A DNA stretch of 64,000 nt, taken from Parabacteroides sp. PF5-6. GTDB lineage: Bacteria > Bacteroidota > Bacteroidia > Bacteroidales > Tannerellaceae. How positions within the stretch are numbered: the stretch's first letter is position 1; every line of letters starts with the position of its first letter. The position numbers and the translations under genes are program-made. Below the pieces are notes generated by a model. The model ran no database searches, was not told the origin of the DNA, and worked only from the letters and a program-made list of their open reading frames with translations. Shown here in pieces: positions 8,273 to 18,200 of the stretch. The stretch is from NCBI RefSeq assembly GCF_029504695.1, contig NZ_JAQFIN010000015.1, positions 19,686 through 83,685 on the forward strand, given 5' to 3'.

Positions 8273-9601
8273 ATGGAAACATTTCTGATTAAGGCTTTAC
8301 AACTCATTCTGAGTTTATCCATACTGGTGATCGTGCACGAGTTCGGACACTTTATCTTTGCCCGCATCTATGGCGTGCGGGTCGAGAAGTTCTATTTATT
8401 CTTCGATGCCTGGTTTGCCCTGTTCCGCTATAAACCGAAGAATAGCGAGACGGAATATGGCATCGGCTGGCTTCCGCTGGGCGGCTATTGTAAGATCTCC
8501 GGCATGATCGACGAGAGCATGGACAAAGAACAGATGGCACAGCCGCCACAGCCCTATGAGTTTCGTTCGAAGTCGGCCGGTAAGCGGTTGATGATCATGA
8601 TTGCCGGGGTATTGTTTAACTTCCTTTTGGCCTTGTTTATCTATTCGATGGTCTTGTATAAATGGGGAGATACCTTCGTTCCGTTGGAAAAGATGAGCAA
8701 CGGGATGTATTATAGCGAGACCTTCCACAACGTGGGCTTCCAGGATGGTGACGTATTGTTGAAAGCGGATGATCAACCGCTGGAACGCTTCGGCGAGCAC
8801 AGCTTCCGGGCGGTGGTGAACGCGGCCAACGTAACCGTTTTGCGCAATGGCGTACCTACGGTGATTGCTATGCCGGAAGATATGATGCAACGCGTCTTGC
8901 GCGACAAGCAAGGCTTTGCCGATCCGAACCGTACACCGATGGTCGTCAAAGAACTGCCCGACAAGAACGCCCCTGCCGCCCTGGCGGGGATGTTACCCAA
9001 TGATAGCATCGTCTCAATGAACGGCATCGCGACCCCTTTGGTGGAAGATGCGTTTAAGATCCTCGATGAAAACAAAGACCAGGATATCGAAGTGGGCTAT
9101 TACCGGAACGGAGAGCTGCGTTCAACGGTGGTACACACCACGATAGACGGCAAGCTCGGCGTTTCCCTCAAGCTCTACCCCGATATCTACGGCACGGTCA
9201 CCCGCACTTATGGCTTCTTCGAATCTTTCCCGGCGGGAATCCAACTGGGAGTGAATACACTGAAAGGCTATGTGAACGATATGAAGTTTGTCTTCACCAA
9301 AGAAGGCGCCAGCAGCCTGGGTGGTTTCGGCACGATTGGCGGCTTGTTCCCGGCAAAATGGAACTGGCGCGTGTTCTGGGAGCGTACCGCTTTCCTATCC
9401 ATTATCCTGGCGTTTATGAATATCCTGCCGATCCCGGCGTTAGACGGCGGACACGTGATGTTCCTGTGCTACGAAGTGATCGCTCGCCGCAAGCCCAGCG
9501 ATAAGTTTTTGGAATACGCGCAGATCACCGGTATGTTGATCCTTTTTGCCTTATTGATCTACGCCAATGGCAACGATCTGGTCCGCTTTTTTCTGAAGTA
9601 A
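8273..9601 (+). CDS. rseP: RIP metalloprotease RseP
   Basis: A 442-residue site-2 protease with about four membrane spans. HEFGH in the first span and LPIPALDGG in a late span are the zinc-binding HExxH and LDG motifs. Two PDZ-like stretches lie between (about 120-290). The ATG at 8273 is preferred over the TTG just upstream at 8270. It is the last gene of the murA-rseP block; the family cleaves anti-sigma factors and leftover signal peptides in the membrane. No anti-sigma factor is in the window. Confidence 0.95.
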   Translation: METFLIKALQLILSLSILVIVHEFGHFIFARIYGVRVEKFYLFFDAWFALFRYKPKNSETEYGIGWLPLGGYCKISGMIDESMDKEQMAQPPQPYEFRSKSAGKRLMIMIAGVLFNFLLALFIYSMVLYKWGDTFVPLEKMSNGMYYSETFHNVGFQDGDVLLKADDQPLERFGEHSFRAVVNAANVTVLRNGVPTVIAMPEDMMQRVLRDKQGFADPNRTPMVVKELPDKNAPAALAGMLPNDSIVSMNGIATPLVEDAFKILDENKDQDIEVGYYRNGELRSTVVHTTIDGKLGVSLKLYPDIYGTVTRTYGFFESFPAGIQLGVNTLKGYVNDMKFVFTKEGASSLGGFGTIGGLFPAKWNWRVFWERTAFLSIILAFMNILPIPALDGGHVMFLCYEVIARRKPSDKFLEYAQITGMLILFALLIYANGNDLVRFFLK

Positions 9602-9640
9602 GGCAGCCGAATGCCTAAAATAGGGAGCTATTATTATTTA

Positions 9641-9716
9641 GAGGTACCTCAAAACGGATTATGAGGTACGTCAAAACAAATTTAGAGGTACCTCAAAATC
9701 AAATTTGAGGTACCTC
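9641..9716. repeat. Four-word palindrome array, 22-nt pitch (GAGGTACCTC family)
   Basis: Ten-base words start at 9641, 9663, 9685 and 9707, exactly 22 bases apart. Words 1, 3 and 4 are the palindrome GAGGTACCTC; word 2 is broken by one base (GAGGTACGTC). Layout is the same as at 1265-1350 with an unrelated word. It lies between the convergent rseP and fumarase genes. Confidence 0.9.
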
Positions 9717-9739
9717 TAAATTTTTATGCCTGCCGGCTT

Positions 9740-10306
9740 TTAGTGAAGTGCTGCCGGATGGGCAAAAAGAGCCCGTCCTTCTTCGTACATATTACGGCCC
9801 TGACTGTCGATAGCGACGATCACCGGCAGTTCACGCACGACCAGGCGACGCACTGCTTCGGTGCCCAGTTCATCGTAGGCAATCACCTCGGCAGATTCCA
9901 CACAGCGCCCCATCAGGGCTGCCGCTCCACCGATCGCGGCGAAGTAGACACCCGTATGTTTCCGGATCGCTTCGATCACCTCAGGGCTACGGAAGCCTTT
10001 ACCGATCATCACCTTCAAGCCTTGTTCGATCAAGCGGGGCGAATAGAGATCCATACGGCCACTGGTGGTCGGTCCCACCGATCCGATGGGTTTGCCCGGC
10101 TTCGGCGGGCAGGGACCGGCATAGTAAATGGCAGCACCCTGAAAGTCAAAAGGCATTGCCTTACCTGCATCGAGGTATTCACACATCCGCTTATGAGCGG
10201 CATCGCGGGCAGTATAGACCACACCGGAGATATACACCATGTCTCCGGCTTTTAATTCCCGGATCACCTCATCGGTGAAGGGAGGGGTTATTATTTTTTT
10301 TGTCAT
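9740..10306 (-). CDS. Class I fumarate/mesaconate hydratase, beta subunit
   Basis: 188 residues from MTKKIITPPFTDE, corresponding to the C-terminal domain of single-chain class I fumarases. Diagnostic sequences are GDMVYISGVVYTARDAAHKRM and GPTTSGRMDLYS. It pairs with the alpha subunit at 10447-11295 to build the [4Fe-4S] hydro-lyase. As the last gene of the glutamate operon its likely physiological reaction is mesaconate to citramalate; class I fumarases are known to accept mesaconate. Fumarate hydration remains possible and the two cannot be separated by reading alone. The gap to the alpha gene holds a palindromic repeat. Confidence 0.9.
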   Translation of the reverse strand: MTKKIITPPFTDEVIRELKAGDMVYISGVVYTARDAAHKRMCEYLDAGKAMPFDFQGAAIYYAGPCPPKPGKPIGSVGPTTSGRMDLYSPRLIEQGLKVMIGKGFRSPEVIEAIRKHTGVYFAAIGGAAALMGRCVESAEVIAYDELGTEAVRRLVVRELPVIVAIDSQGRNMYEEGRALFAHPAALH

Positions 10307-10328
10307 TTCTTTATTTTTTAATATCCTC

Positions 10329-10432
10329 GTAGGGGCAGCCCTTGTGGCCGCCCGATGGTTGATCACACAAGACTCCTTGTGGCTGCCCGATGGTTGATCA
10401 CACAAGAGGGCAGCCACAAGGGCTGCCCCTAC
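10329..10432. repeat. REP-like inverted repeat with internal 22-nt direct repeat
   Basis: A 19-base perfect inverted repeat (GTAGGGGCAGCCCTTGTGG at 10329-10347, complement at 10414-10432) encloses two copies of a 22-base unit starting GCCCGATGGTTG at 10350 and 10384. It lies within the operon between the two fumarase subunit genes and would form a strong mRNA hairpin. Confidence 0.85.
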
Positions 10433-10446
10433 AGGTTCATATTATA

Positions 10447-11295
10447 TTACAATTTTCCTTCGCTATGCCGTGTCGCATGGCAACCAATATTCACCGCTAC
10501 CGGCAAGCCGGCGATATGGGTGGCGTAGGTCAGGATGTTCACCGCCAAAGCCGTCGTCGTGCCACCGAAGCCTGCCGGGCCGATGCCCAGTTGGTTGATC
10601 GATTGCAGGAGTTCTTCTTCCAGTTCGGCCAAGGCCGGGTCGGGGTTTCGCTCGCCCACGGGGCGCAACAATGCTTTCTTGCTCAACAGGGCACTCTTCT
10701 CCATCGTACCACCGATACCCACGCCGACAATGATCGGCGGACAGGGATTAGCGCCTGCGTCGGAGACGGTCCGGATCACAAAGTCCTTCACGCCCGGCAA
10801 GCCCTGGCTGGGCTTGAGCATCCGCAGTCCACTCATATTCTCACTGCCGAAGCCTTTGGGCGCAACCGTGATATGCAAACCATCGCCCGGCACGATCTCG
10901 TAGTGGATCACCGCCGGCGTATTGTCTTTCGTATTCACCCGGTCCAAGGGATCGCGCACAACCGACTTGCGCAGGTAACCTTTCTCGTAACCCCGGCGCA
11001 CGCCTTCGTTGATCGCCTCCTCGAGGGAGCCACCCGTGAGGTGTACCTCCTGCCCGAGGGTGACGAACACCACAGTCATACCCGTGTCCTGGCAGATAGG
11101 CGCCGTTTCGTCGCGGGCGATCTGTGCATTCTCGACCAGGGTGTTCAAGATATCTTTCCCCAGGGGGGATTGCTCCGTTGCCCGGCAGTTCTTCAGGCAA
11201 CTGTAGATGTCATCCGTCAGATGACAGTTGGCTTCGATGCAAAGCCGTTCGACAAGATCGGTCACCTTGTCGGTATGTATTTCTCTGATCATCAT
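10447..11295 (-). CDS. Class I fumarate/mesaconate hydratase, alpha subunit
   Basis: 282 residues from MMIREIHTDKVTDLVERL (second ATG at 11292 possible). The three cluster cysteines expected for the oxygen-sensitive [4Fe-4S] centre are visible: APICQDTGM, DAGANPCPP and NIGCHATRHSEG. GIGGTMEKSALLSKKALLRP is the family signature. It overlaps the P-loop gene upstream by four bases, so it is part of the glmS-led operon. The context, directly downstream of methylaspartase genes, points to mesaconase activity in glutamate fermentation. Confidence 0.92.
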   Translation of the reverse strand: MMIREIHTDKVTDLVERLCIEANCHLTDDIYSCLKNCRATEQSPLGKDILNTLVENAQIARDETAPICQDTGMTVVFVTLGQEVHLTGGSLEEAINEGVRRGYEKGYLRKSVVRDPLDRVNTKDNTPAVIHYEIVPGDGLHITVAPKGFGSENMSGLRMLKPSQGLPGVKDFVIRTVSDAGANPCPPIIVGVGIGGTMEKSALLSKKALLRPVGERNPDPALAELEEELLQSINQLGIGPAGFGGTTTALAVNILTYATHIAGLPVAVNIGCHATRHSEGKL

Positions 11296-12242
11296 ATCTT
11301 TTTTCGTTGAAGGAAGTGGGCGGTGTTCAGGTTGTCGATCACGATGTCTTCGTTGTCGCTCAACACGCCGACGATGCAATACGTATCGGTCTTCGGGTCG
11401 GGAACGAACCGTTTGATCAACGTGAAGGCCTCCACCTCCGAGGTATTGAGTACATGCAGGCGCGGGAAGTTACAAGCCACCTTGCGGTCGCCGATCAGGA
11501 TATGGTCTTCGTCGCAATAGCAGATATCCAAATGCTTATCGATCTCTTCACGGATGCGGGCATTCAGTTGTTCAAAGTCCAGCTCGGGCTGTTCGGTGAG
11601 TTTCAGGACAAAGCCGTTGCGCATATCGGAAGGATAGATGATACGCCGGTCGATGCCGAACTCCGTCGTCAGGAGCATGATCGTAATGTCTTCGATCGAG
11701 TGCGCCACCCGGCGGTAGTGCAACGAACGCGAGACGATATCGTAGATGCTCTGCGGCTGCGGTCCGAAGATACTCGGACGGGTCACGATAATCTCTTCCC
11801 CGATGCCCACCAGGATATCGGCATTGATACCCAAAGCGGGATACAAGAGGTTGAAATGTTCGATGATCACCCGCCGCCCGTGGTCGAGCGCGTTGCGCAC
11901 AAAGTCGACGATCTCGAACATCTGCGTGAAAGCGATCTGAAACCGCATATCGATATGGTAGGTGCTGGCCTGTTCGACGCTGTCGAAGAGTTCACGCACC
12001 TGCATGATCTTCCGCGGGTTCAGCATATCGTCATCGTTCGAGAGCTCCAGCCCGGGAAACATCCCCCGAATCAGGGAGGACTTTCCCGAGCCGGCGTCAC
12101 CCACGATGCCGATCAGCCGGTCGGTGTATGTCAGATGCCGCTGCGCGATCTGTTCCCCCAGAAACAAAAGCCGTTCCCGCCCATGCGGGGCGAAATACTG
12201 GGAGAAGACCGAATATTCCTGTATCGGGCTGCGCAGGTCCAT
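11292..12242 (-). CDS. P-loop NTPase-like protein of the methylaspartate cluster
   Basis: 316 residues. A clear Walker A loop, GDAGSGKSS, sits near residue 50 after an N-terminal segment; IIEHFNLLYP follows as a candidate Walker B-like strand. The remainder has no motif I recognise; homologues are, as far as I recall, named after an 'alanyl-tRNA synthetase second additional domain', a name that does not describe a tested function. It overlaps both neighbours by one to four bases and is therefore tightly coupled to DUF4387 and the hydratase. A role in activating or assembling an enzyme of the pathway is plausible but inferred only from position. Confidence 0.6.
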   Translation of the reverse strand: MDLRSPIQEYSVFSQYFAPHGRERLLFLGEQIAQRHLTYTDRLIGIVGDAGSGKSSLIRGMFPGLELSNDDDMLNPRKIMQVRELFDSVEQASTYHIDMRFQIAFTQMFEIVDFVRNALDHGRRVIIEHFNLLYPALGINADILVGIGEEIIVTRPSIFGPQPQSIYDIVSRSLHYRRVAHSIEDITIMLLTTEFGIDRRIIYPSDMRNGFVLKLTEQPELDFEQLNARIREEIDKHLDICYCDEDHILIGDRKVACNFPRLHVLNTSEVEAFTLIKRFVPDPKTDTYCIVGVLSDNEDIVIDNLNTAHFLQRKKI

Positions 12243-12559
12243 CAGATCTGCACTTTATATCCCAAGAGCGGGGAGTGTTGCTGCGCGCCGTAGACATCCG
12301 TTTCTCCCAAAGCGCCGGAAGGGATCGGACGAACGATCGTAATCTTCACCGCTTTGGCAGGATCGAAATACACCAGTTTGATAATATCCGACTGCGGGAT
12401 ATTATACAAGGCCGCGAAGGCAGGCTCATTGATCGCCTTGGCCTCCTTTACTTTGTGGTACGTCTCGAAGTCTTTGAATATCACATCAAAGGTCAATTCG
12501 TACGGGCCGGAATTTTTGCTTCGGATAACCGAAGCGATATCTCTTAAGTTATATTCCAT
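12242..12559 (-). CDS. DUF4387 family protein
   Basis: A 105-residue small soluble protein matching the DUF4387 family (LRDIASVIRSKNSGPYELTF near the N-terminus, RPIPSGALGETDVYGAQQH near the C-terminus). It overlaps the following P-loop gene by one base (TGATG) and is eight bases from the AtuA gene. DUF4387 and AtuA-like proteins are regularly adjacent or fused in other bacteria, which suggests they form one enzyme with the small protein as a partner subunit. The reaction is unknown. Confidence 0.75.
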   Translation of the reverse strand: MEYNLRDIASVIRSKNSGPYELTFDVIFKDFETYHKVKEAKAINEPAFAALYNIPQSDIIKLVYFDPAKAVKITIVRPIPSGALGETDVYGAQQHSPLLGYKVQI

Positions 12560-12566
12560 AATTCTT

Positions 12567-13928
12567 TTATTTAAACTCCATATACTCTACTGGGAAGTAA
12601 ACCGAAGGATCATCGATCTTCATCAGGTGGTAGACATTAAACTCATACACCTCTCCAACCTTACAGTCGGAAGGCGAGAATGGGAACGCCAGGTTGCCCG
12701 CCGTAGAGATTCGTCCTTCGTAGCCGAAATGCAACATCGTGCTGCGGGCGAAACCACAGATCGTATTGGCACGTTCCTGCGTGTCGGCTACGGCTTCGAT
12801 CACGATGCATAGTTCGTGCGCCGTGCGGTCGTCGGCATCGGGGAAGAGTCCCATTACACCGTTGCGGCCATAGATCTTAAAGTCGAGGAAGAAGTCTTTG
12901 ATGCCGTAAGCTTCGAAGTTATCCTTCACCCGCGCTTTGACGCTGGCTACGATATCGTCGATCTTCTCGATCATTACCGGGTCTTTCACACCGGCTACGG
13001 AGATCGTACGGTAACCTACCTTCTTCACGCCTTCGAGTTTGACGAAGTAGTTGTCCGTCGGAACGAACTTACTGCCCGCTACCTTCACCGTATTGTCGGT
13101 CAGTTGCGTAAAGGTCGCGTTATACAGGTCGATCGCGCCTCCCGGGCCGGGAAGCATATAGGGGTTGGTCTTCTCGTAGAGCGTATGCGCGGCCACGGAG
13201 AGGGTCGTGCACTTACGCAGCGGCGAGAGCGGTTCCAATACGAAATCTTCTTTATGCAGATAGCCGAACATACAGTCGCTACCGCTACCCGGAGTGGCGG
13301 CGATCGAAGCACATTCGAGGATCTTTCCCAGGTGGATCGCCAGGCCGCGGTCGAATCCTTCCCGGATGGCCAGAGCGGCAAACACGGAAGGGTCGTACGA
13401 GCGTCCCGCCAGGATCACATTCGCTCCTTCATTCAGAGCATTGATAAACGGCTCCTCGCCCATCTGGGCAACGATACGCACACAGTCGTCCACATCGTCG
13501 GAAGTGATCTGCTTCGCCGGGAACAACGGTTCGATATCACCGGCTGCCAGTTTTTCTTTGATCAGTTCTTTGTCGAGTTCCGACTGGATGATCGCCAGCT
13601 TGAAGTTCAATTTCTTCTCTTCGGCGATCTGTTTGATGATCTCCAGGTTGAAGGCTACGTGAGGACGTCCGCCACAACCGCCAGCCGTACCGATGATCAC
13701 CGGGATACCTGCTTCCAAAGCCGCAGGAATCATAATCTCCAGGTCGCGCTTGACGGAGTTGAAGTCGGTAAAAGAGATACCCGCGCCCAGATAGTAAGGT
13801 CCGGGGTCGGTCGAGCCCGCATCGACAGCAATCACATGCGGTTTGCGTTTCATTCCTTCCACAAACGACTCCATCGGGAACCCATAACCCAGGATGGCAG
13901 TCGGAGATAATATTCTTATTTCTTCCAT
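12567..13928 (-). CDS. AtuA-like (DUF1446) protein
   Basis: 453 residues from MEEIRILSPTAILGYGFPM; a further upstream ATG exists but this start abuts the preceding gene sensibly. GTAGGCGGRPH and AGRSYDPSVFAALAI are typical of the acyclic terpene utilisation AtuA family. AtuA was named from citronellol/geraniol catabolism, but no other terpene genes are here. Its place between methylaspartase and fumarase suggests action on a branched C5 dicarboxylic acid or its CoA ester. That is inference; the family has no settled mechanism. Confidence 0.75.
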   Translation of the reverse strand: MEEIRILSPTAILGYGFPMESFVEGMKRKPHVIAVDAGSTDPGPYYLGAGISFTDFNSVKRDLEIMIPAALEAGIPVIIGTAGGCGGRPHVAFNLEIIKQIAEEKKLNFKLAIIQSELDKELIKEKLAAGDIEPLFPAKQITSDDVDDCVRIVAQMGEEPFINALNEGANVILAGRSYDPSVFAALAIREGFDRGLAIHLGKILECASIAATPGSGSDCMFGYLHKEDFVLEPLSPLRKCTTLSVAAHTLYEKTNPYMLPGPGGAIDLYNATFTQLTDNTVKVAGSKFVPTDNYFVKLEGVKKVGYRTISVAGVKDPVMIEKIDDIVASVKARVKDNFEAYGIKDFFLDFKIYGRNGVMGLFPDADDRTAHELCIVIEAVADTQERANTICGFARSTMLHFGYEGRISTAGNLAFPFSPSDCKVGEVYEFNVYHLMKIDDPSVYFPVEYMEFK

Positions 13929-13944
13929 CGTTCTTCTCTTTTTA

Positions 13945-15189
13945 TTATAAAACATTTTTTAAGGCCAGGATGCGTTGCATCTCATTAAAGATAAGCATAT
14001 AGCCTTCATCGACACCCATACCGGGTTTCGCCAGATATTGTACCGGAGACGTAGCCATGGCCACATGGGCACAGACTTCGGCAGAGCGGTTCGTTTCATT
14101 GCAGGTACCTCCCAGGTAAGCGCCGATATGGTTCTCTTTACAGAAGATCACCGCTTCGATGGAGTTGTTGATACCTCCCAGGTCAGGAGTCTTGATCTGG
14201 ATCATGTGACCGGCTTTGCGGCGGGTGAAGTCCTGAATGTCTTCCAGGGTGTTACACCACTCGTCGGCAACGATCTCCGCCTTCGAGCCTCTCTTCTCGA
14301 GTTCTTCGCGGATGATACGCAGGCCTTCGATCTGCGCTTCTTTCTCGCCCATATCCACCGGACCTTCCACACGCAGAGCAAAAGGGGCAGCGATCTTCTC
14401 CAAGCCGGCGATATAGTCGGCGATCCGCGCGAAGTCATTATTAAACACCAGACCCAACGTGCCGTACACGTCGATATGGATCACCGGCTGGTAGCTCTCG
14501 TAAGGTTTGAACTGCAGGATACGGTTACGCAGCCATTCGATATAGGCTTCGATCTTCTCCCCTTTCAGTCCGGTCTTCTCTTCCACGTGGTTGAACAAAG
14601 CATGCGGCAATACCTGAGCGCCTTTCATAATCATCTTATCGGCATTCACGTAACGGTCGTCGCCCGACTGCGTAAAGATCGGAATCATCGTGTCGGACAC
14701 GGCCGTACCGTATTCTTCGGCAACGACCTGCGCCATCAGTTTGCATTTACTCTTTGCCACGGCATCCAGACACGCCTGGGTTACCCCGTAGCGGATCGCC
14801 GTATGGTAGATCTTGCCCGTAGAAGGACTCTTCGTTTTATCCACCAGGTCGGCCAGTTCACGGAAAGAGGTGATCTCGCGACCGATATACATCGGAGCGA
14901 TTTCTTTTTCGATCAAGGGGATAAAGTCCTTCGCCAGGAACAAAGGATCGCGTCCGGCGGCACCGGAATATTGCACGGCAGCACAGTCGCCATGCGCCAC
15001 CGCTCCGTTCTCGAGGATAAAGAGTACGGAGATCGATTCGCCCGCCTGACGAACGGCTGTGAAACCTTCGGTCATCGGCTGGCCGATATAGAATGCGCCA
15101 TCATGCCCGGCGCCGGCTTTGATTGCTTTCTGGTCGTCAAAGAAAAACCCTGTCTTCCCTTGAGCGCATACCACGTTTATGATTTTCAT
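13945..15189 (-). CDS. mal: Methylaspartate ammonia-lyase
   Basis: 414 residues, the usual length. The enzyme (enolase superfamily) deaminates (2S,3S)-3-methylaspartate to mesaconate. The catalytic Lys lies in MIQIKTPDLGG, and acidic metal ligands are in HIDVYGTLG, LRVEGPVD and IVADEW, as in the Clostridium enzyme. It follows glmE and precedes the AtuA gene. The 137-base gap to glmE contains a palindromic repeat. Confidence 0.95.
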   Translation of the reverse strand: MKIINVVCAQGKTGFFFDDQKAIKAGAGHDGAFYIGQPMTEGFTAVRQAGESISVLFILENGAVAHGDCAAVQYSGAAGRDPLFLAKDFIPLIEKEIAPMYIGREITSFRELADLVDKTKSPSTGKIYHTAIRYGVTQACLDAVAKSKCKLMAQVVAEEYGTAVSDTMIPIFTQSGDDRYVNADKMIMKGAQVLPHALFNHVEEKTGLKGEKIEAYIEWLRNRILQFKPYESYQPVIHIDVYGTLGLVFNNDFARIADYIAGLEKIAAPFALRVEGPVDMGEKEAQIEGLRIIREELEKRGSKAEIVADEWCNTLEDIQDFTRRKAGHMIQIKTPDLGGINNSIEAVIFCKENHIGAYLGGTCNETNRSAEVCAHVAMATSPVQYLAKPGMGVDEGYMLIFNEMQRILALKNVL

Positions 15190-15227
15190 CTTATTACAAA
15201 GTTATTTATTTAGTAATCATGTATCTT

Positions 15228-15310
15228 AGCTCCTTGCCTGGCCAGGCGAGGGGGACCACCTCTCCACCACCGCAAGCGGTGGTCCCCCTCTCCTGGCCAG
15301 GAGAGGAGCT
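15228..15310. repeat. Long imperfect palindrome, short form of the 300-bp repeat
   Basis: Arms AGCTCCTTGCCTGGCCAGGC (15228 on) and its near complement ending at 15310 enclose a second inverted repeat around CCGCAAGCGG. Both arms are shared with the larger elements at 41371-41680 and 54321-54640, which carry extra internal sequence. It lies inside the glutamate operon between glmE and mal. Confidence 0.85.
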
Positions 15311-15326
15311 TTAGATAGTCTATTCT

Positions 15327-16784
15327 CTATTTCCCATGCGGACGCCCTACCAGGAAGCCTTTACCGATGGCATAAACATCATCAACCACCATCTGGAAGC
15401 TTACCGGACGTTTCTCAACCACGGCACGTTCTTCCAGTTTGGAACGATGCCAGGCTTTCAGTTCGGCAGTCAACGGCAGATTACCGGCATCCAACAGGCG
15501 TACCGCTCCGGCGTTGTCACGTGCCGGCATCAGTTTGCCCGCGTTGTACTTGCTCGGTGCGAAAGGAATATCGATCACGCCGGCAGCAAAGGCGGCGATC
15601 GTACCTTGTACGTAATCCCCTTTGCCCAGTTCTTCGACCTTACGCAGGATACATTCCACCTCTTCGATGATGACCTCGCTCTCGGCCACCACGGCGGGAA
15701 TACCGATAAACGACTGGTCTTTCAGCATAGAAGTCAACTGCTTGGTAGCCTTCAAACCGGCTGCGTTAGCTTCTTTGGTAGGTACACCCATTGCTTCGTG
15801 TGGCGTCTTAACGATCACCTTGGTAGCCTTCGCTAAGACAGCGGCAGCAGCACCCCAGGAGATCACGGCAAACGATTTGGCTTCGTCTTGCGGGAAACCG
15901 CCCATCCACTGATGGAAGACTGTTGTCACCCGAACGTCGTTGAAACCGAACTTATCCAGATACTTCCGCGTCAGGTATTCCAATGAACGGATAGCAGCTA
16001 CGTCCTGGATCAGGTTACCACATTGTCCATAACCCACCGTCACGTCTTTCACGCCCTGTGTGGCAGCCAATAAGGCTTCGATGATCGCTACCGCATTGGA
16101 GATACACGGAGGCACCAGAGTGCCAGTAAGCGGTCCAAACGGCTCGCGGTTGATCGATACGCCAGCTTCTTCGTACAAGCCCACCAGACGGTCGGCATAC
16201 TGCCAGTACGCGATAGTGCTCTCTAAGGAGTGGCTCTTGGAATACGGAATATTATAAGAGATACCTCCCCCTTCGTAAGAGGTAAAACCACCGGCGATAG
16301 TGATCTCCGTCAACAGACGGGCATCGGGCGTACCGTGGCGCACCTGCACCGGGTTTTGCAAGGCGGAAGTCACCGCCCGGCAGATATCCACGCCGTAGTT
16401 GACCGCCGGGAAACCGTTCAGCATCGAACGTCCACTCTCTTTGCTCTTCTCGATCCCGATCTCCGCCTCTTTGTAGCGGTTCAGGCGCGTATAGCTATCG
16501 ATCGTGCTGGGCAAGAGGTCGGCTTCGCCTTCCGTTTCCAGGTATTGCAATAACTTGATGTGTTCGGTGTATAACGCTACACCGGCGCGCGGCTGTATCA
16601 AAGTGATGCCTTCAGCTTTGGCTTTCGCCAGTTTCGCACCGAAGCGTTTGTTGGCTGCAATGCCACGTTGATACTCTACGGCTTTCTCGAAGTCTACCCC
16701 TTTACCGGTAGGCCATTGTTGAAGTACCTCTTCGCGTTCTTTAAAGAACTCATCGGAAGTAAGCTTTCTGTTCTTAAGTTCCAT
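15327..16784 (-). CDS. glmE: Glutamate mutase (methylaspartate mutase) subunit E
   Basis: 485 residues, the normal size of the catalytic epsilon subunit. It starts [20 protein letters not shown] and contains [30 protein letters not shown] and [16 protein letters not shown], which line the TIM-barrel substrate and coenzyme B12 site. With GlmS it carries out the carbon-skeleton rearrangement of L-glutamate to 3-methylaspartate. It sits in the order glmS-glmL-glmE-mal known from clostridia. Confidence 0.96.
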   Translation of the reverse strand: MELKNRKLTSDEFFKEREEVLQQWPTGKGVDFEKAVEYQRGIAANKRFGAKLAKAKAEGITLIQPRAGVALYTEHIKLLQYLETEGEADLLPSTIDSYTRLNRYKEAEIGIEKSKESGRSMLNGFPAVNYGVDICRAVTSALQNPVQVRHGTPDARLLTEITIAGGFTSYEGGGISYNIPYSKSHSLESTIAYWQYADRLVGLYEEAGVSINREPFGPLTGTLVPPCISNAVAIIEALLAATQGVKDVTVGYGQCGNLIQDVAAIRSLEYLTRKYLDKFGFNDVRVTTVFHQWMGGFPQDEAKSFAVISWGAAAAVLAKATKVIVKTPHEAMGVPTKEANAAGLKATKQLTSMLKDQSFIGIPAVVAESEVIIEEVECILRKVEELGKGDYVQGTIAAFAAGVIDIPFAPSKYNAGKLMPARDNAGAVRLLDAGNLPLTAELKAWHRSKLEERAVVEKRPVSFQMVVDDVYAIGKGFLVGRPHGK

Positions 16785-16815
16785 TTTTTTATGATTTGTG
16801 TTGTTTGTGTTTTCC

Positions 16816-18189
16816 TTATACGATTTCTTTCTTCATGAATTGCAAGGCCAATTCGGGCTCCAACGTATTCAATAGGCCCATGGAGGCGAAGATATATTTC
16901 CGGTCGCACAGGTATTGCGGTTCTTTAGGCCGCAACACGAATGGTTCGCGCGGATTGTACATCGCCCCTTTGAGGATATTGGGCGGATGATTGCTGTTGA
17001 TGATTGCTCCGCCTATACCTATTATATAGGTGATTTCCGAAAGGTCTTTGCCCGTCAGGGTAAAGATCTCGCCCAGCGGGGTATAGGAGCTCTCCATAAA
17101 ACCGCAATGTCGCCCAACGGCAACCTCTACCGCCCGACGCGCGAAAGCTTCGTCCAGCCGTTGTTCGGCAGGGCTGGAAGCGATCACATCGGGATTGGCC
17201 AGGCATTGTTCGATCCAGGCAGTCACCTCAGCAGGTTCCACGCCGAGTTCATCGGCTACCGCTTGGATATCCAGTTCTTCCAAGAGCGAAGTCAGGCTGT
17301 AGCGCATCCCCAGATCGCCTTCAACGGTTCGTTTACTGAACGGCTCGGGCAATCCTTTGACCAGTACATTCGTAGCCGACGGCTTACCGTCGGACATCGA
17401 ATAGATATCCGTCGTCGCTCCGCCCAGATCGATCGCCATAAAGTCGCCGATACCGGGGCTCTTCGCCGTACCTTTGCTTAAGAGTTCACAACCCGCCATC
17501 ACCGCCAGGGGCGTGGGGATCACATCGGCCGAAGCCATCTGTTGCACGCGGGAGAGTCCTTTGGCATCGATGATCTTCCGGATAAATACGTCGCGGATAC
17601 TGTTGCGTGCCGGTTCGATATCCAGCATATTGAAGGAAGGCATCACATTGTTTGTGATCACATAATCCCGCCCGGCCGCTTCGAAGATCTCCCGGATCTC
17701 GTGCGAGGCACTTTTATTGCCGGCCACGATCACCGTAAAGGCGCGATCGATCGCGCATAAGCGATGGGCATTGGCAAGGATCACTTCTTTGTTACCTCCG
17801 TCGGTTCCACCACAGAGCAAAACAATATCCGGATCGATCTGCCGGATCTCTTCCTGCTCGTCACGGGAGATCTCAAAGGCATAGGTCTTCATCACCTTCG
17901 CTCCGGCGCTTGAAGCGGCCAGACGTGCCGCCTTAGCGGTCAACTCGGGCACCAGTCCCAGGGCAACCATCTTCAATCCGCCACCGGCACTGCTGCAGCA
18001 CAACAGGCGGTCGTAGCGGAAGGGTCCGATTTTATCCTCAAGTAAATGCAAAGCGGTAGTAAAGCCATGAATAATATCTGTATCGATGGTAGTGAATGCG
18101 CTTGCTGTTCCGAGAATGACAGCGTCAGCAACATCTATGGCTGTGAGTTTGGTATAGGTACTACCAAAATCTACCGTAAGAATGTTCAT
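16816..18189 (-). CDS. glmL: Glutamate mutase reactivation protein GlmL/MutL
   Basis: 457 residues of the ASKHA ATPase fold. The N-terminal phosphate loop is [19 protein letters not shown], the second one [15 protein letters not shown], and the adenosine motif [11 protein letters not shown]. Genes of this type lie between glmS and glmE and are thought to exchange damaged cobalamin on the mutase, like other B12-enzyme reactivases. It follows glmS by 11 bases. Confidence 0.93.
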   Translation of the reverse strand: MNILTVDFGSTYTKLTAIDVADAVILGTASAFTTIDTDIIHGFTTALHLLEDKIGPFRYDRLLCCSSAGGGLKMVALGLVPELTAKAARLAASSAGAKVMKTYAFEISRDEQEEIRQIDPDIVLLCGGTDGGNKEVILANAHRLCAIDRAFTVIVAGNKSASHEIREIFEAAGRDYVITNNVMPSFNMLDIEPARNSIRDVFIRKIIDAKGLSRVQQMASADVIPTPLAVMAGCELLSKGTAKSPGIGDFMAIDLGGATTDIYSMSDGKPSATNVLVKGLPEPFSKRTVEGDLGMRYSLTSLLEELDIQAVADELGVEPAEVTAWIEQCLANPDVIASSPAEQRLDEAFARRAVEVAVGRHCGFMESSYTPLGEIFTLTGKDLSEITYIIGIGGAIINSNHPPNILKGAMYNPREPFVLRPKEPQYLCDRKYIFASMGLLNTLEPELALQFMKKEIV

Positions 18190-18200
18190 GGTGAGTGTTT

